Source: CADEEN01 sp040384625
Lineage (GTDB): Bacteria > Pseudomonadota > Gammaproteobacteria > Burkholderiales > Burkholderiaceae_C
Direction: 5' to 3'
Assembly (NCBI GenBank): GCA_040384625.1
Contig: JAZKIW010000048.1
Location: forward strand, 1 to 64,000
DNA length: 64,000 nucleotides
Below, piece after piece: positions 52,420 through 61,776 of the stretch (positions are counted from its first letter, which is position 1; each line of letters begins with the position of its first letter). Under the pieces are notes generated by a model. That model saw nothing but the letters and a program-made list of their open reading frames with translations, did no database searches and was not told the DNA's origin. Position numbers and translations under genes: made by a program.

Positions 52420-53718
52420 TCAGCCGTGCTTCTGATCGAAGAACTGTTCGTCTTCGGTCGAGCCCTTCAGTGCCGCCGTCGACGACAGGCGCTCGATCGT
52501 CGTCGTGACCGCATCGAAGTAGCCGGTGCCGACCTCGCGCTGATGCTTGACCGCGGTGAAGCCGCGCTCGGCCGCCGCGAACTCCTTCTCCTGCAGCTCG
52601 ACGAAGGCGCTCATGTTGTTGCGCGCGTAGCCGTGGGCCAGCTCGAACATCGAGTAGTTCAGGCTGTGGAAGCCAGCCAAAGTGATGAACTGGAACTTGT
52701 AGCCCATCGCACCGAGCTCGCGCTGGAACTTGGCGATCGTCGCGTCGTCGAGGTTCTTCTTCCAGTTGAACGACGGCGAGCAGTTGTAGGCCAGCAGCTT
52801 GCCCGGGAACTTGGCGTGGATCGCGTCGGCAAAGGCCTTGGCGAAGGCCAGGTCGGGCTTGCCAGTCTCGCACCAGATCAGATCGGCGTACTCGGCGTAG
52901 GCCAGGCCGCGGCTGATCGACTGCTCGAGCCCATTGCGTGACTTGTAGAAGCCCTCCACCGTGCGTTCCCCGGTGAGGAAGGGCTTGTCGATGTCGTCGA
53001 CGTCGCTGGTCACCAGGTCGGCCGCTTCGGCATCGGTGCGCGCGAGCAGGATCGTCGGTGTGCCCATCACGTCGGCTGCGAGGCGCGCCGCGATCAGCTT
53101 GGCCACCGCTTCGCGCGTCGGCACCAGCACCTTGCCGCCCATGTGGCCGCACTTCTTCACCGATGCCAACTGGTCCTCGAAGTGCACGCCCGCCGCGCCG
53201 GCCTCGATCATGGCCTTCATCAGCTCGAAGGCATTCAGCACACCGCCGAATCCGGCCTCGGCATCGGCGACGATGGGGGCGAAGTAGTCGACCTCGTTCT
53301 TGCCTTCGCTCCACTGGATCTGGTCGGCGCGGGCGAAGGTGTTGTTGATGCGCTTGACTGCCTTGGGCACCGAGTCGACCGAGTACAGCGACTGGTCGGG
53401 GTACATCTCGCCGTTGTCGTTGGCGTCCGCCGCGACCTGCCAGCCCGACAGGTAGATCGCCTTCAGGCCGGCCTTGACCTGCTGCATCGCCTGGTTGCCG
53501 GTCAGTGCGCCGAGTGTGTTGACGAAAGGCTCAGTGTTGATCAGGTTCCAGAGCTTCTCGGCGCCGCGCTTAGCCAGCGTGTGCTCGATCGGCAGCGAGC
53601 CGCGCAGGCGCACCACGTCGGCGGCGCTGTAGCCGCGCGAGATGCCCTTCCAGCGCGGGTTTTCAGCCCAGTCCTTTTCGAGGGCGGCGGCTTGTTGTTC
53701 ACGGGTCGGCTGGTTCAT
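52420..53718 (-). CDS. aceA: Isocitrate lyase
   Basis: Glyoxylate-shunt enzyme cleaving isocitrate to succinate and glyoxylate. 432 residues from ATG 53718, which has AGGAG ten bases upstream. An in-frame start at 53784 would add an atypical leader. The catalytic signature is KKCGHMGG at 188-195 with Cys190. Other motifs are GGVLNAFELMKAMIEAGA and AYNCSPSFNWKK. Malate synthase is not in the window. An AT-rich region with inverted repeats lies upstream. Confidence 0.97.
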   Translation of the reverse strand: MNQPTREQQAAALEKDWAENPRWKGISRGYSAADVVRLRGSLPIEHTLAKRGAEKLWNLINTEPFVNTLGALTGNQAMQQVKAGLKAIYLSGWQVAADANDNGEMYPDQSLYSVDSVPKAVKRINNTFARADQIQWSEGKNEVDYFAPIVADAEAGFGGVLNAFELMKAMIEAGAAGVHFEDQLASVKKCGHMGGKVLVPTREAVAKLIAARLAADVMGTPTILLARTDAEAADLVTSDVDDIDKPFLTGERTVEGFYKSRNGLEQSISRGLAYAEYADLIWCETGKPDLAFAKAFADAIHAKFPGKLLAYNCSPSFNWKKNLDDATIAKFQRELGAMGYKFQFITLAGFHSLNYSMFELAHGYARNNMSAFVELQEKEFAAAERGFTAVKHQREVGTGYFDAVTTTIERLSSTAALKGSTEDEQFFDQKHG

Positions 53719-53797
53719 TCGAAGGCTCCTGAGGTATGGGAAGTGGGAAAGCAGCGCTCCGAGCGTACCGCGACGTTGGGTCATAAATCTGACTTAT

Positions 53798-53823
53798 GTC
53801 TTATAGAAGACAATTTATTTGTC
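53798..53823. promoter_or_regulatory. Overlapping inverted repeats upstream of aceA
   Basis: GTCTT-ATAG-AAGAC (53798-53811) overlaps GACAA-TTTAT-TTGTC (53809-53823), in the most AT-rich stretch of the aceA/agmatinase divergent region. TATAAG on the minus strand within the first repeat could be an aceA -10. It is a candidate regulator site. No known factor is assigned. Confidence 0.5.
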
Positions 53824-54013
53824 CTTTATAAATCAATCACTTGCGCTCAGTCTGTCGCGATATGAAATGCTGATGCAGCGCACAAAACCACCTTTCAATG
53901 ACTCGCTCACCTGCATTCCACGATGCGCAACGCGAGTTCGGCAACGTGAAACTCAACGCGTCGACCAGGCTACGTAAGATCGCCGCCTCTTTCGACAAGC
54001 CGTCTCGGATGCC

Positions 54014-54937
54014 ATGACCGGATTCGCCTTCACTGCCAACAACAGCTTCCTGAAGGCGCCACCAGCCGACACCCAGGCCTACGCCGTGGCCGGCATCGCC
54101 TGGGACGGATCGACGACGAACCGGCCCGGCGCGCGCCTGGGGCCGCGCGCGATCCGCGAGGCCAGCCACATGTTGTGCGACGGCACGCACCCGTACTTCG
54201 ACGTCAGCCCGCTGGGCCACTTGGGCGACCTGGGCGACCTGCCCCTGCCCAACACCAGCCTGGCCGCGATGCGCGAAGCGATGGGCCCGCAGCTGGGACC
54301 GCTGCTTGCGAAGCACCACATGGTCTGGCTCGGGGGCGACCATTCGATCACCCTGCCCCTGCTGCGCGCCTATCGCGCCCACTTCGGCCGGCCGCTGGCG
54401 GTGCTGCACTTCGACGCCCATTGCGACACCTGGAAAGACCACTTCGGCGAGCCCAGCGGTCACGGCACCTGGGTACACGAAGCGATGCGGGAAGGGCTGG
54501 TGCTGAACGAGTGCTTCACCCAGCTCGGTATCCGCTCGGCCGGACCACGCGCGGCGCGCGAGTACGTGCACGACCAGGGCGGTCTGGTCTATACCGCGCG
54601 CGATCTGCGCGGCCTCGAAGGTCCGAAGCAACTGGCGCCGGTGCTCGACGCGCTTCGCGCGCGCCTTGCGGCCCATGGCTCGCCGCCCCTCTATGTCAGC
54701 CTCGACATCGACTGCCTCGACCCGGCCTTCGCGCCGGGGACAGGCACGCCCGAGCCCGGCGGGCTGACGAGCAACCAGGTGCTGTCGGTCCTCGAAGGGC
54801 TGCAGGATGTCGACTGTGTCGGCATGGATTGCGTCGAGGTGGCGCCACCCTATGACCATGCCGAACTCACCAGCTATGCCGCGGCTGCCTTCGTCTGGAC
54901 CTATCTGTGCGGGAGGATCGCCGCGAGTCGACCTTGA
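54014..54937 (+). CDS. speB: Agmatinase-family ureohydrolase
   Basis: Binuclear manganese enzyme of 307 residues. Metal ligands: His110 in GGDHS, Asp134/His136/Asp138 in HFDAHCDT, and Asp231/Asp233 in SLDIDCLDPAFAPG. The following GTGTPEPGG is typical. Agmatinase (agmatine to putrescine plus urea) fits the polyamine genes that follow. Guanidinobutyrase or another guanidino-hydrolase is possible. Divergent from aceA, convergent with the Lrp regulator. Confidence 0.88.
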   Translation: MTGFAFTANNSFLKAPPADTQAYAVAGIAWDGSTTNRPGARLGPRAIREASHMLCDGTHPYFDVSPLGHLGDLGDLPLPNTSLAAMREAMGPQLGPLLAKHHMVWLGGDHSITLPLLRAYRAHFGRPLAVLHFDAHCDTWKDHFGEPSGHGTWVHEAMREGLVLNECFTQLGIRSAGPRAAREYVHDQGGLVYTARDLRGLEGPKQLAPVLDALRARLAAHGSPPLYVSLDIDCLDPAFAPGTGTPEPGGLTSNQVLSVLEGLQDVDCVGMDCVEVAPPYDHAELTSYAAAAFVWTYLCGRIAASRP

Positions 54938-54940
54938 GGC

Positions 54941-55429
54941 TCAGCTCTGCGGCAGGGCCAATGCTGTGGTCTTCTTCACCGTTCGGAGCACCAGCATCGA
55001 GTTCGAACGCATCACGCCGGGCAGGCGCATCAGCACCTCGGTGTGGAAGCGCTCCAGATCCTCGGCATCCCGGTAGCTGAAGCGGATCAGGTAGTCGTTG
55101 CTGCCGGCCACGTAGTAGCAGTCGAGCACGCGCGGCTCGTCGCGCACCGCCTGCTCGAAGGCCTCGAGGAGAGGGTTCGTCAGCGACTCCAGGTTGACGA
55201 TGGTGAAGCTGGTGCCATGCTGGCCGACGGCTCTGGCATTCAACAGGGCGACGTACTGCGCAATCACCCCCGACTCCTCTAGCCGCTTGACGCGGCGCAG
55301 ACACGCCGACGGCGACAGGTGGACACGCTGCGCCAGATCCAGGTTGCTGAGTCGGCCGTTGTGTTGCAACTGGTTCAGGATCGCCCCATCGATCGCATCA
55401 AGTTGCACGACGCTGCTGCCGTTTCGCAT
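54941..55429 (-). CDS. Lrp/AsnC-family transcriptional regulator
   Basis: 162 residues from ATG 55429 (a longer reading to 55501 lacks family similarity). The N-terminal winged HTH is LDAIDGAILNQLQHNGRLSN...VHLSPSACLRRVKRLEE. The C-terminal RAM ligand domain has the GSNDYLIRF core. It is placed between the agmatinase gene and a divergent aminotransferase, so it probably senses an amino acid and controls one or both, plus itself. TTGCGC palindromes lie in the divergent gap. Confidence 0.93.
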   Translation of the reverse strand: MRNGSSVVQLDAIDGAILNQLQHNGRLSNLDLAQRVHLSPSACLRRVKRLEESGVIAQYVALLNARAVGQHGTSFTIVNLESLTNPLLEAFEQAVRDEPRVLDCYYVAGSNDYLIRFSYRDAEDLERFHTEVLMRLPGVMRSNSMLVLRTVKKTTALALPQS

Positions 55430-55454
55430 GAAATGCCCAGTTGACTTCGATACA

Positions 55455-55512
55455 GCGCATGATATTGCGCGGCGCCGGGTAAGCCCTTGGGCTTTGCGCA
55501 ACCCTATTGCGC
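55455..55512. promoter_or_regulatory. Palindromic TTGCGC sites in the Lrp/aminotransferase divergent region
   Basis: GCGCA-TGATAT-TGCGC (55455-55470), the palindrome TTGCGCAA (55494-55501) and TTGCGC (55507-55512) cluster between the two divergent starts. A TTGACT at 55441-55446 could be a -35 of the rightward promoter. They are candidate binding sites of the adjacent Lrp/AsnC protein. Confidence 0.5.
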
Positions 55513-55554
55513 CCCGGTCTGCCTAGACTGATGCCCTTCAATCGGAGATCCGCA

Positions 55555-56862
55555 ATGGCCCGGAACATGGATGCGTACTGGATGCCGTTCACGGCCAACC
55601 GGCAGTTCAAGAAGGCGCCACGCCTGCTGGCCAAGAGCCGCGGCATGTTCTTCTGGACCCCGGAGGGGCGCGAGATCCTCGATGGCGTGGCGGGCCTGTG
55701 GTGCGTGAATGCCGGTCATGCGCGACCGAAGATCGTGCAGGCGATTGCAGAGCAGGCCGCTGAACTGGACTTCGCGCCGCCCTTCCAGATGGCGCATCCG
55801 AAGGCCTTCGAGCTGGCTGAAGCGCTGGTCGGGATCACGCCAGCCGGGCTGTCCAAGGTCTTCTACACCAACTCCGGCTCGGAGGCGGTCGAGACGGCGT
55901 TGAAGATGGCCATCGCCTACCACCGCGTGCGTGGCGAGGGTTCGCGCACGCGCCTGATCGGCCGCGAGCGCGGCTACCACGGCGTCAACTTCGGTGGCAT
56001 CTCGGTCGGCGGCATCGTCTCCAACCGCAAGATGTTCGGCACGCTGCTGGCGGGCGTCGATCACATCCGCCACACCCATGACCCACAGCGCAACGCCTTC
56101 TCGGTCGGTCAGCCCGAGCATGGTGCCGAGATGGCCGACGACCTCGAACGCCTGGTGGCCCTGCACGACGCCTCGACGATCGCCGCGCTGATCGTCGAGC
56201 CGGTGGCCGGATCGACCGGGGTGCTGCTGCCGCCCAAGGGCTACCTGGAGCGACTGCGTGCGATCTGCGACAAGCACGGCATCCTGCTGATCTTCGACGA
56301 GGTCATCACCGGTTTCGGCCGCACCGGCCAGGCTTTCGCGGCGCAGACCTTCGGCGTCACGCCCGACCTGATGACGGTGGCCAAGGGCATCACCAACGGC
56401 TGCGTGCCGATGGGCGCGGTGTTCGCCAGCGACATGATCCACGATGCGTTCATGAACGGACCCGAACACCTGATCGAGTTCTTCCATGGCTACACCTATT
56501 CAGCGCACCCGCTGGCCTGTGCGGCGGGGCTGGCCACCCTGGAGACCTATGCCGACGACGGCCTGCTGACGCGCGCCAGCGAGTTGCAGGCCTACTTTTC
56601 CGACGCTGTGCACTCGCTCAAGGGCCTGCCGAATGTCATCGACATCCGCAACATCGGCCTGGTCGGGGGCATCGAACTGGCCCCCCTACCGGGAGAGCCG
56701 GCCAAGCGGGCGTTCAATGTCTTCCTCGATTGCTGGGAACAGGGCGTGCTGGTGCGCACCACGGGCGACACCGTCGCGCTGTCACCGCCGCTGATCATCG
56801 AGAAGGCGCAGATCGACCGCATCGTCGACGTGCTCGGCGCGGCCATCAAGCGCTGCGCCTGA
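55555..56862 (+). CDS. Class III aminotransferase, beta-alanine/omega-amino acid:pyruvate type
   Basis: 435 residues from ATG 55555 with GGAGA upstream. The N-terminus AYWMPFTANRQFKK is characteristic of omega-amino acid:pyruvate transaminases. PLP-binding motifs are NSGSEAVETALKMA, FDEVITGFGRTG and PLP Lys in TVAKGITNG. It moves the terminal amino group of beta-alanine, GABA or diamines to pyruvate. Fits a polyamine-to-GABA/beta-alanine route. Divergent from the Lrp gene. Exact substrate is inferred. Confidence 0.9.
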   Translation: MARNMDAYWMPFTANRQFKKAPRLLAKSRGMFFWTPEGREILDGVAGLWCVNAGHARPKIVQAIAEQAAELDFAPPFQMAHPKAFELAEALVGITPAGLSKVFYTNSGSEAVETALKMAIAYHRVRGEGSRTRLIGRERGYHGVNFGGISVGGIVSNRKMFGTLLAGVDHIRHTHDPQRNAFSVGQPEHGAEMADDLERLVALHDASTIAALIVEPVAGSTGVLLPPKGYLERLRAICDKHGILLIFDEVITGFGRTGQAFAAQTFGVTPDLMTVAKGITNGCVPMGAVFASDMIHDAFMNGPEHLIEFFHGYTYSAHPLACAAGLATLETYADDGLLTRASELQAYFSDAVHSLKGLPNVIDIRNIGLVGGIELAPLPGEPAKRAFNVFLDCWEQGVLVRTTGDTVALSPPLIIEKAQIDRIVDVLGAAIKRCA

Positions 56863-56911
56863 GCGGGGCCCGCGCCGACTCGCACAAAGGAAGCTGCCTA
56901 GCGCGTACCGT

Positions 56912-58234
56912 ATGCCCCTGCTCGACACGGATCGCGACCTGACGCGCCACTCGTATTACGCCGCTACCGCGCCGCGCACGCAGCACTTCCCGGCCGTGCA
57001 GGGCGATGTAGGCGTCTGTGATGTAGCCATCGTCGGCGGTGGCCTGGCGGGTCTATCGGCGGCGATCGAGTTGCGCGAGCGGGGCTTCGATGTCGTCCTG
57101 CTCGAGGCCCATCAGATCGGCTGGGGCGCGAGTGGACGCAACGGCGGCCAGGCAATCCATGGCCTCGCGTGCGAACCAGCGACCATCGAAGCCCAGCTCG
57201 GGCGCGACGAAGCGCGGCGCGTGTTCGGCATGTCGCTCGAGGCGCTGGACCTCATCCGCGAGCGCTGCGAGCGCTTCCAGATCGATTGCGACTGGCGCGA
57301 CGGCTATCTCGGCGTGGCCACCAGCGAGCGCAAGGCCCGCGCCCTGCACGCCGACGCCGATCACCTGGCCAGCCACTACGACTACCCGCTGCGCTGGATC
57401 GGTGCCAAGGACCTGCCGCAGTGGATCGCGAGTCCGCGCTACGTCGCCGGCGTGCACGATCCGCGCTCCGGCCACCTTCACCCGCTCAAATACTGCCTGG
57501 GCCTGGCGCGCGCCGCAGCAGCGCTGGGTGTGCGCGTGCACGAAGGCAGCGTCGTCACCCGCATCGAGAGCGGACCGGGCAACGTTGGCCTATGGACGTC
57601 GGCAGGTGGTTCCCTGCGCGCGCGCCAGCTTCTGCTGGCGGGCAACGTCTACTTGCAAGAGCTTGCGCCGGCGCTGGCGCCGCGGCTGGCGGCGCGCATC
57701 ATGCCGGTCGGCACCTACATCGTGTGCTCGAAAGCCATGCCTGCCGCGCATGCCGATGCCCTGATTCCGTGCGGCGCAGCGGTTTGCGACACCAACTTCG
57801 TGCTCGACTACTTCCGTGGCACGGCTGACCACCGACTGCTGTACGGCGGTCGCGTCAGCTACAGCACGGCGACGCCAGCCAATCTTGCCGCGTCGATGCA
57901 AAAGCGGATGGCCACCACGTTCCCGCAGGTGCGGGGCCTGGAGGTCGAGTACGCGTGGGGTGGGTTTGTCGACATCTCGATGAACCGCGCACCCGACTTC
58001 GGCCGTCTGCCCGAACTCGGTGATCAGGTCTACTACTTGCAAGGTTTCTCAGGCCATGGCCTGGCCCTGAGCGGCCTGGCCGGCAAATTGGTGGCCGAGG
58101 CGATGGCCGGAGATGCCAGCCGATTCGACAGCTTCGCACGCCTGCAACATCGACCCTTTCCGGGCGGGCGAGCGCTGCGCACACCTGCCCTCGTGCTCGG
58201 CATGGCCTACTACCGGTTGAAGGACATGTTTTGA
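56912..58234 (+). CDS. puuB: FAD-dependent oxidoreductase, gamma-glutamylputrescine oxidase type
   Basis: 440 residues. A DAO-type flavoprotein with dinucleotide motif VAIVGGGLAGLSA (38-50), GWGASGRNGGQ and a C-terminal YYLQGFSGHGLALSGLAG FAD segment. The Ser-Gly-Arg-Asn-Gly-Gly block is shared with E. coli PuuB, which oxidises gamma-glutamylputrescine to the aldehyde with H2O2 release. The downstream puuD- and puuA-like genes support that. It lies 49 bp after the aminotransferase and overlaps puuD. Confidence 0.85.
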   Translation: MPLLDTDRDLTRHSYYAATAPRTQHFPAVQGDVGVCDVAIVGGGLAGLSAAIELRERGFDVVLLEAHQIGWGASGRNGGQAIHGLACEPATIEAQLGRDEARRVFGMSLEALDLIRERCERFQIDCDWRDGYLGVATSERKARALHADADHLASHYDYPLRWIGAKDLPQWIASPRYVAGVHDPRSGHLHPLKYCLGLARAAAALGVRVHEGSVVTRIESGPGNVGLWTSAGGSLRARQLLLAGNVYLQELAPALAPRLAARIMPVGTYIVCSKAMPAAHADALIPCGAAVCDTNFVLDYFRGTADHRLLYGGRVSYSTATPANLAASMQKRMATTFPQVRGLEVEYAWGGFVDISMNRAPDFGRLPELGDQVYYLQGFSGHGLALSGLAGKLVAEAMAGDASRFDSFARLQHRPFPGGRALRTPALVLGMAYYRLKDMF

Positions 58235-58995
58235 CCCCGCTTGCCAAACCCGTCGTGCTGGTGCCCGCCTGCAACCGCAGGCTGGGCCACCATCTCTTTC
58301 ACATCGCCGGTAAGAAGTACATCGACGCGGTGCGCCTCGCGGCTTGCCAGCCACTGGTCGTGCCGAGCGCCGGGTCGGACGAACTCGATGCCCTGCTTGA
58401 TCTGGCTGACGGACTCTTTCTCACCGGCTCGCCGTCCAACGTGCATCCGAGCCACTTCGGCGAGGACGTGCACGACCCGAGCCTGCCGCTCGATGCTGCC
58501 CGGGACGCCTGGACCTTGCCCTTGATTCCGAAGGCGCTGGCGCGGGGTGTGCCGCTGCTGGCCGTGTGCCGCGGTGCGCAGGAGACCAATGTGGCCCTCG
58601 GCGGCAGCCTGCACCAGGCGGTGCAGGAACTGCCAGGCCGGCGTGACCACCGTGACGACGATGCGGCGCCTGTCGATGTGCAGTACGGACCCGCCCACGA
58701 TGTGAGCGTGGAGCCTGGTGGTGTACTGGCGGGGCTGCTCGATCGCAGCCGCTTCGAAGTCAACTCGCTGCATGCCCAGGCCGTCAACCGCCTCGGCCAG
58801 GGTCTGCGCATCGAGGCCCGGGCACCCGATGGCGTCATCGAGGCCTTTTCCAAGGCCGACGCGCCGGGCTTCAACCTGTGCCTGCAATGGCACCCAGAAT
58901 GGCAGGCCGAGCACAACCCGGTGTCGATGCGGATCCTGGCAGCTTTCGGCGCCGCCTGCCGCGCCTATCGAATGACGAGACAACACAACAGGTGA
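58231..58995 (+). CDS. puuD: Gamma-glutamyl-GABA hydrolase (class I amidotransferase fold)
   Basis: 254 residues with a TTG start at 58231 overlapping the puuB stop. The first in-frame Met lies far inside the domain, so TTG is required. Nucleophile Cys113 in AVCRGAQE, FLTGSPSNVHPSHF (substrate loop) and LQWHPEWQ (His/Glu of the triad). Releases GABA from gamma-glutamyl-GABA, the last step of the Puu route. The weak start suggests translational coupling to puuB. Confidence 0.92.
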   Translation: MTPLAKPVVLVPACNRRLGHHLFHIAGKKYIDAVRLAACQPLVVPSAGSDELDALLDLADGLFLTGSPSNVHPSHFGEDVHDPSLPLDAARDAWTLPLIPKALARGVPLLAVCRGAQETNVALGGSLHQAVQELPGRRDHRDDDAAPVDVQYGPAHDVSVEPGGVLAGLLDRSRFEVNSLHAQAVNRLGQGLRIEARAPDGVIEAFSKADAPGFNLCLQWHPEWQAEHNPVSMRILAAFGAACRAYRMTRQHNR

Positions 58996-59000
58996 CCACC

Positions 59001-60368
59001 ATGGTCGTGCGAGAGAACTTCACTTTCAGCGAACTAGAAAACTGGCTCAACGAGCGCCGCGTCACCGAGATCGAGTGCCTGGTACCCGACCTGACGGGCG
59101 TGGCGCGCGGCAAGATCCTGCCGCGCGAAAAGTTCACCGAGGATCGTGGCATGCGTCTGCCCGAAGCCGTGGTGGCGATGGGCGTGACCGGCGAGTTCCC
59201 GGAGGAAGGGCCGTACTACGACGTGATCAGCCCGAACGACCGCGACATGCACCTGATGCCCGACCCGAGCACGGTGCGCATCGTGCCCTGGGCGGTGGAC
59301 CCGACGGCGCAGGTGATCCATGACTGCTTCGACAAGGAAGGCAAATTGGTGCCTTTCGCGCCGCGCTCGGTGCTGCGCCGTGTCTGCGACCTCTTTGACG
59401 CCGAAGGCTGGGACCCGGTGGTCGCGCCGGAGCTCGAGTTCTACCTTGTCGCGCGGAACACCGACCCCGATATCCCGCTGAAGCCGCCGATCGGGCGCAG
59501 TGGTCGCGCGGAAACCTCGCGCCAGGCCTACTCGATCGACGCAGTGAACGAGTTCGATCCCCTGTTCGAGGACGTCTACGCCTACTGCGAGAAGATGGAG
59601 CTAAACGTCGACACCCTGATTCACGAGGTCGGCGCTGGGCAGATGGAGATCAATTTCTTCCACGCCCACCCGCTCGGCCTGGCCGATGAAGTCTTCTTCT
59701 TCAAGCGCACGGTGCGCGAGGCGGCGATGCGGCACGACATGTTCGCCACCTTCATGGCCAAGCCGATCGCCGGCGAGCCGGGCAGCGCGATGCATGTGCA
59801 CCAGAGCATCGTCAGCAAGCAGACCGGCAAGAACATCTTCAGCAACGACGACGGCAGCCCTTCGAAAGAGTTCTTCTGGTACATCGGGGGCTTGCAGAGG
59901 TATGTGCCGGCGGCGATGGCGCTGTTCGCGCCGTACGTCAATTCCTACCGCCGCCTGGTTCGCTCGAATGCCGCGCCGATCAACATCCAGTGGGGCACCG
60001 ACAACCGCACGGTGGGCATCCGCAGTCCGGTGGCCACGCCATCCGCGCGCCGCATCGAGAACCGCGTCATCGGCGCCGATGCCAACCCCTATGCCGCGCT
60101 GGCGGCCACCCTGGCCTGCGGCTATCTCGGCATCAAGAACCGCATCGAGCCCTCGCCCGAGTGCAAGGGCGACGCCTACCTCGGCGACTTCCAGTTGCCG
60201 CGCAGCCTGGGTGAGGCCCTGGGCCTGCTGCGCGCCGAAAAGGATCTGGCCGAGGTGCTGGGTGCGTCGTTCGTGACCGTCTACACCGAGGTCAAGGAGA
60301 TCGAATACGCCGAGTTCATGAAGGTGATCTCGCCCTGGGAGCGTGAGCATCTCCTTCTGCATGTCTGA
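59001..60368 (+). CDS. puuA: Glutamine-synthetase-family gamma-glutamylpolyamine synthetase
   Basis: 455 residues from ATG 59001. GS fold with VPDLTGVARGKILP, EVGAGQMEINFF, AMHVHQSI and NRTVGIRSPVATPSARRIENR. The long N-terminal segment, and the absence of a Tyr-adenylylation motif typical of GlnA, place it with PuuA/SpuI rather than ammonia-assimilating GlnA. It ligates glutamate to putrescine (ATP-dependent). It lies five bases after puuD. Confidence 0.9.
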   Translation: MVVRENFTFSELENWLNERRVTEIECLVPDLTGVARGKILPREKFTEDRGMRLPEAVVAMGVTGEFPEEGPYYDVISPNDRDMHLMPDPSTVRIVPWAVDPTAQVIHDCFDKEGKLVPFAPRSVLRRVCDLFDAEGWDPVVAPELEFYLVARNTDPDIPLKPPIGRSGRAETSRQAYSIDAVNEFDPLFEDVYAYCEKMELNVDTLIHEVGAGQMEINFFHAHPLGLADEVFFFKRTVREAAMRHDMFATFMAKPIAGEPGSAMHVHQSIVSKQTGKNIFSNDDGSPSKEFFWYIGGLQRYVPAAMALFAPYVNSYRRLVRSNAAPINIQWGTDNRTVGIRSPVATPSARRIENRVIGADANPYAALAATLACGYLGIKNRIEPSPECKGDAYLGDFQLPRSLGEALGLLRAEKDLAEVLGASFVTVYTEVKEIEYAEFMKVISPWEREHLLLHV

Positions 60369-60378
60369 GGCGCCAGCG

Positions 60379-61776
60379 ATGAGCACGAACCGAAGCACGA
60401 AGGAATGGCAGGCCGCCGACGCGGCGCACTTCCTGCACCCCTTCACCGACTTCCAGGCCCTGGCCCGCAAGGGCTCGCGGGTCATCACCCGCGCCGACAA
60501 CATCTACCTGTGGGACAGCGACGGCAACAAGATCCTCGACGCGATGAGCGGCCTGTGGTGCGTCAATGTCGGTTACGGCCAGCGGGCATTGATCGATGCG
60601 GCCACGCGGCAACTCGAGACGCTGCCGTTCTACAACGCGTTCTTCCAGACCGCCACGCCGCCGGCCATCGAACTGGCCGAGCTGTTGGCCGAGGTGTCGC
60701 CGCCCTCCTTCCAGCACGTCTTCTTCTCGGGTTCGGGTTCGGAGGGCAACGACACGGTGGTGCGCATGGTGCGCCGCTACTGGGACATCCTCGGCCAGCC
60801 CGGACGGCAGGTGATCATCAGCCGCCACAACGCCTACCACGGCTCGACGATGGCGGGCGCCTCGCTCGGCGGCATGAGCGGGATGCACGCCCAAGGTGGC
60901 TTGCCGATCCCCGGGATCGTGCACATCGAGCAGCCCTACTGGTACGAGTACGCGCCCGAGGGCATGTCGCGCGAGGACTTCGGCTTGCTCGCCGCCAGTT
61001 GGCTCGAAGACAAGATCGTCGAGCTCGGAGCCGACAAGGTGGCGGCCTTCATCGGCGAGCCGGTGCAGGGCGCGGGTGGCGTGATCGTCCCGCCGGCCAG
61101 CTACTGGCCAGAGATCCAGCGCATCTGCGACAAGCACGGGATCCTGCTGGTGAGCGACGAGGTCATCACCGGCTTCGGCCGCACTGGGCAGTGGTTCGGC
61201 TGCGAAACCATGGGCTTCAAGCCCGACCTGATGACTTTCGCCAAGGGCGTCACCAGCGGCTACATCCCCCTCGGGGGCGTGTTGGTGGGCGGCCGCGTGG
61301 CCAAAGTGCTGATCGATCAAGGGGGAGAGTTCAACCACGGCTACACCTACTCGGGCCACCCGGTCGCCTGTGCCGTGGCACTGGCCAACATCCGCCTGGT
61401 GCGTGAACTGGGCCTGGTGGCGCGTGTGCACGACGATGTCGGCCCGACTCTTGCAAAGGCCTTCGAGCAGTTGCAGGAGCACCCGCTTGTGGGCGAGGCG
61501 CAGACCTGCGGCCTGATGGGAGCGCTCCTGTTGGTCAAGGACAAGACCGGCCGCAAGGGTCGCGGCACCGCCTTTGCACCCGATCACGAGGTCGGGATGG
61601 TCTGCCGCGGCCACTGCTTTGCCAACGGCCTGATCATGCGTGCCGTCGGTGATCGCATGATCATCGCGCCGCCGCTGGTCATGACGCGCGACCAGATCGG
61701 CGAGATGCTGGCGCTGATTCGCCGCTGCCTGGACCTGACCCTTGCCGACGTGCGTGCGCGCGGCTGGGACCGATGA
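60379..61776 (+). CDS. spuC: Class III aminotransferase, putrescine/spermidine:pyruvate (SpuC) type
   Basis: 465 residues from ATG 60379. An ATG at 60361 overlapping the puuA end is possible. The N-terminus AAHFLHPFTDFQAL is typical of SpuC/putrescine-pyruvate transaminases. PLP motifs are FSGSGSEGNDTVVRM, SDEVITGFGRTGQWFG and Lys in TFAKGVTSGYIPLGG. It deaminates putrescine directly to 4-aminobutanal, an alternative to the glutamylated route encoded beside it. Confidence 0.9.
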   Translation: MSTNRSTKEWQAADAAHFLHPFTDFQALARKGSRVITRADNIYLWDSDGNKILDAMSGLWCVNVGYGQRALIDAATRQLETLPFYNAFFQTATPPAIELAELLAEVSPPSFQHVFFSGSGSEGNDTVVRMVRRYWDILGQPGRQVIISRHNAYHGSTMAGASLGGMSGMHAQGGLPIPGIVHIEQPYWYEYAPEGMSREDFGLLAASWLEDKIVELGADKVAAFIGEPVQGAGGVIVPPASYWPEIQRICDKHGILLVSDEVITGFGRTGQWFGCETMGFKPDLMTFAKGVTSGYIPLGGVLVGGRVAKVLIDQGGEFNHGYTYSGHPVACAVALANIRLVRELGLVARVHDDVGPTLAKAFEQLQEHPLVGEAQTCGLMGALLLVKDKTGRKGRGTAFAPDHEVGMVCRGHCFANGLIMRAVGDRMIIAPPLVMTRDQIGEMLALIRRCLDLTLADVRARGWDR

